Under the pieces are notes generated by a model. It was not told the origin of the DNA, ran no database searches, and saw only the letters and a list, made by a program, of their open reading frames with translations. Position numbers and translations under genes: made by a program. 64,000 bases of DNA from Straminergon stramineum (taxonomy: Eukaryota; Streptophyta; Bryopsida; Hypnales; Calliergonaceae): contig OY987269.1 in assembly GCA_963920665.1 (NCBI GenBank), positions 10,108,501-10,172,500 of the forward strand, read 5' to 3'. Positions 63,052 through 64,000 of the stretch are shown here, one piece after another. The first letter of the stretch is position 1; each line of letters opens with the position of its first letter.

Positions 63052-64000
63052 TTACGGTGAAAATGTGTAATCACTAGGCACCTCATCAGCGTCAGGGTCA
63101 GAATCATCATTCAACTCCTCCCCCCTATCATTATCATCACGATTATCATTCTCGTCGTCCTCCCTTCGTACTCGTTCATTTTGCACTTCATGTTCTACCT
63201 CTGAGTTCACATTCCGCACTTCAGTATCCACAACGCCATCGCCGCTAGTTTGTACCAATCGTTTAGTCAACCTCAATGCATCTCTTGTTCCATCAAGGTT
63301 GGATGCAGGATGTCGTCTGCCTCTACTGGATTGCCCGATGTTTCGATTCGAATTGGCTTCACCCATGATGAATTTTTGGACAACGTGGTTCTGTCGTTTG
63401 GGATTTCTTTGTAGCCTCTCCTGCGTCTTCCTCAATCGCTTTTTCTGTCCTCTTGTGCCTTCACGCACGAGCAAGGATGATTCTCCAGGGCCAAAAATAG
63501 AGGAGGGTTGAGTGGGTTGCGGAGCTGAAGCATGGCCTTCATTATCAACTGTCCTAAGAGGACTATTATGCAAGGGCGGCCTAGTCGCACAGGTTGGTAT
63601 AGACCTAGTCGCCCTAGCATTGTTTGCGTTTCCTCCTCCACTTAAGGGCACCGTACGATTCCGGTTCATAACAGCTTGCAAGGGCAAGTCTGAATCATAT
63701 TCCACATTTTCTGTTCTTAAGGGGCTTCGTAATGGAGAAAGTGGAACGCTTGTAAGCACAACATCTTCGACGTGTGTTGGCGGTGTTGCCTCCTCTTGCC
63801 TTTCATTTACCTCAGCAACTCGAGCGACACTTCGTAGGTTCATTACCCTTGTAGAACCCTGATCTACGACATTTGGAGATCTTGCTTCCTCAGCTCTTAT
63901 GGGCATTGGACTATGTATGCCTTCATTGGGGTTGTCGGGACTACTTGCCCGAGTTGGTGATGAATTTATTGGAGGAGGTACATTCCTATCCCTAGCAGAG
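63052..64000 (-). CDS. Partial polar low-complexity protein, open to the window edge
   Basis: On the minus strand the frame enters from beyond 64000 without a stop (an internal Met lies at 63906) and ends with a stop at 63052-63054. The sequence is polar: RSPLRTENVEYDSD, repeated PLR motifs, a basic GQKKRLRKTQERLQRNPKRQ cluster that could be a nuclear signal, then a very acidic tail (DDENDNRDDNDRGEELNDDS). CG-rich codon use contrasts with the AT-rich flank, which supports coding. The end contains a donor-like TCACC/GTAACT overlapping the stop, so this may be an internal or 5' exon rather than a C-terminus. The family is not recognised. Such disordered N-terminal regions are common in plant transposon proteins, and a link with the 41.7-44.8 kb gene on the same strand is possible but unproven. 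Confidence 0.5.
   Translation of the reverse strand, partial: SARDRNVPPPINSSPTRASSPDNPNEGIHSPMPIRAEEARSPNVVDQGSTRVMNLRSVARVAEVNERQEEATPPTHVEDVVLTSVPLSPLRSPLRTENVEYDSDLPLQAVMNRNRTVPLSGGGNANNARATRSIPTCATRPPLHNSPLRTVDNEGHASAPQPTQPSSIFGPGESSLLVREGTRGQKKRLRKTQERLQRNPKRQNHVVQKFIMGEANSNRNIGQSSRGRRHPASNLDGTRDALRLTKRLVQTSGDGVVDTEVRNVNSEVEHEVQNERVRREDDENDNRDDNDRGEELNDDSDPDADEVPSDYTFSP

Overview
The window looks like a nuclear segment of a land plant, probably not a flowering plant. Plant-type evidence: a mitochondrial complex I subunit of the plant ESSS/NDUFB11-like kind, an OPR-type old yellow enzyme, a RanBP2-type zinc-finger protein with an organelle-style N-terminus, GT-AG introns of about 100 to 1300 bases, and plant-telomere-type CCCTAAA units inside an intron. 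The background is AT-rich and crowded with nested transposon remnants. The many TTAA-flanked (piggyBac-like) elements and a KDZ/DUF7869-like transposase favour a bryophyte, fern or lycophyte, but the species cannot be named from the sequence alone.

Four host genes were reconstructed exon by exon. (1) Minus strand, 12431-13770, three exons, 100 aa: complex I ESSS-like subunit. (2) Plus, 16923-19438, three exons, 465 aa: RanBP2-type zinc-finger protein. (3) Plus, 28747-32464, six exons, 351 aa: OPR/old-yellow-enzyme family member that splices in frame but lacks a central segment and the usual YGGS motif. (4) Plus, 34915-38015, four exons, 369 aa: unrecognised basic, Pro/Trp/Tyr-rich protein. 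Their functions are unrelated and nothing suggests that they form a cluster.

Mobile DNA fills most of the rest. TTAA-bounded inverted-repeat elements (ends CCCCTAAA...TTTAGGGG) occur in at least three families at 5156-5800, 8745-9472, 13994-14638, 22666-23815, 25498-27321, 39538-40468 and 55300-56245, with decayed copies near 47745, 50460 and 56655. A decayed piggyBac transposase at 24000-24720 explains how such elements could have moved. Others are a 1105-base solo LTR with a perfect 5-base target duplication (2467-3571) inside an older TTAA element, a CACTA-like element (8478-10707), and several small MITEs.

The right part (41.7-64 kb) is a second kind of accessory region. It holds a two-exon minus-strand transposase-like gene interrupted by one in-frame TGA (41749-44793), a broken unrecognised plus-strand gene (60382-61760), and a polar partial ORF running off the window end (63052-64000). 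Two blocks of a CpG-rich 20-base palindrome, TTCAGACCGCGCGGTCTGAA and variants, lie 5' of the first two coding regions: at 45.78-46.35 kb (partly as an exact 60-base tandem) and at 58.7-60.36 kb (about 17 copies). These arrays are the most unusual structure in the window. The favoured but unproven reading is that they are subterminal protein-binding arrays of a transposon family.
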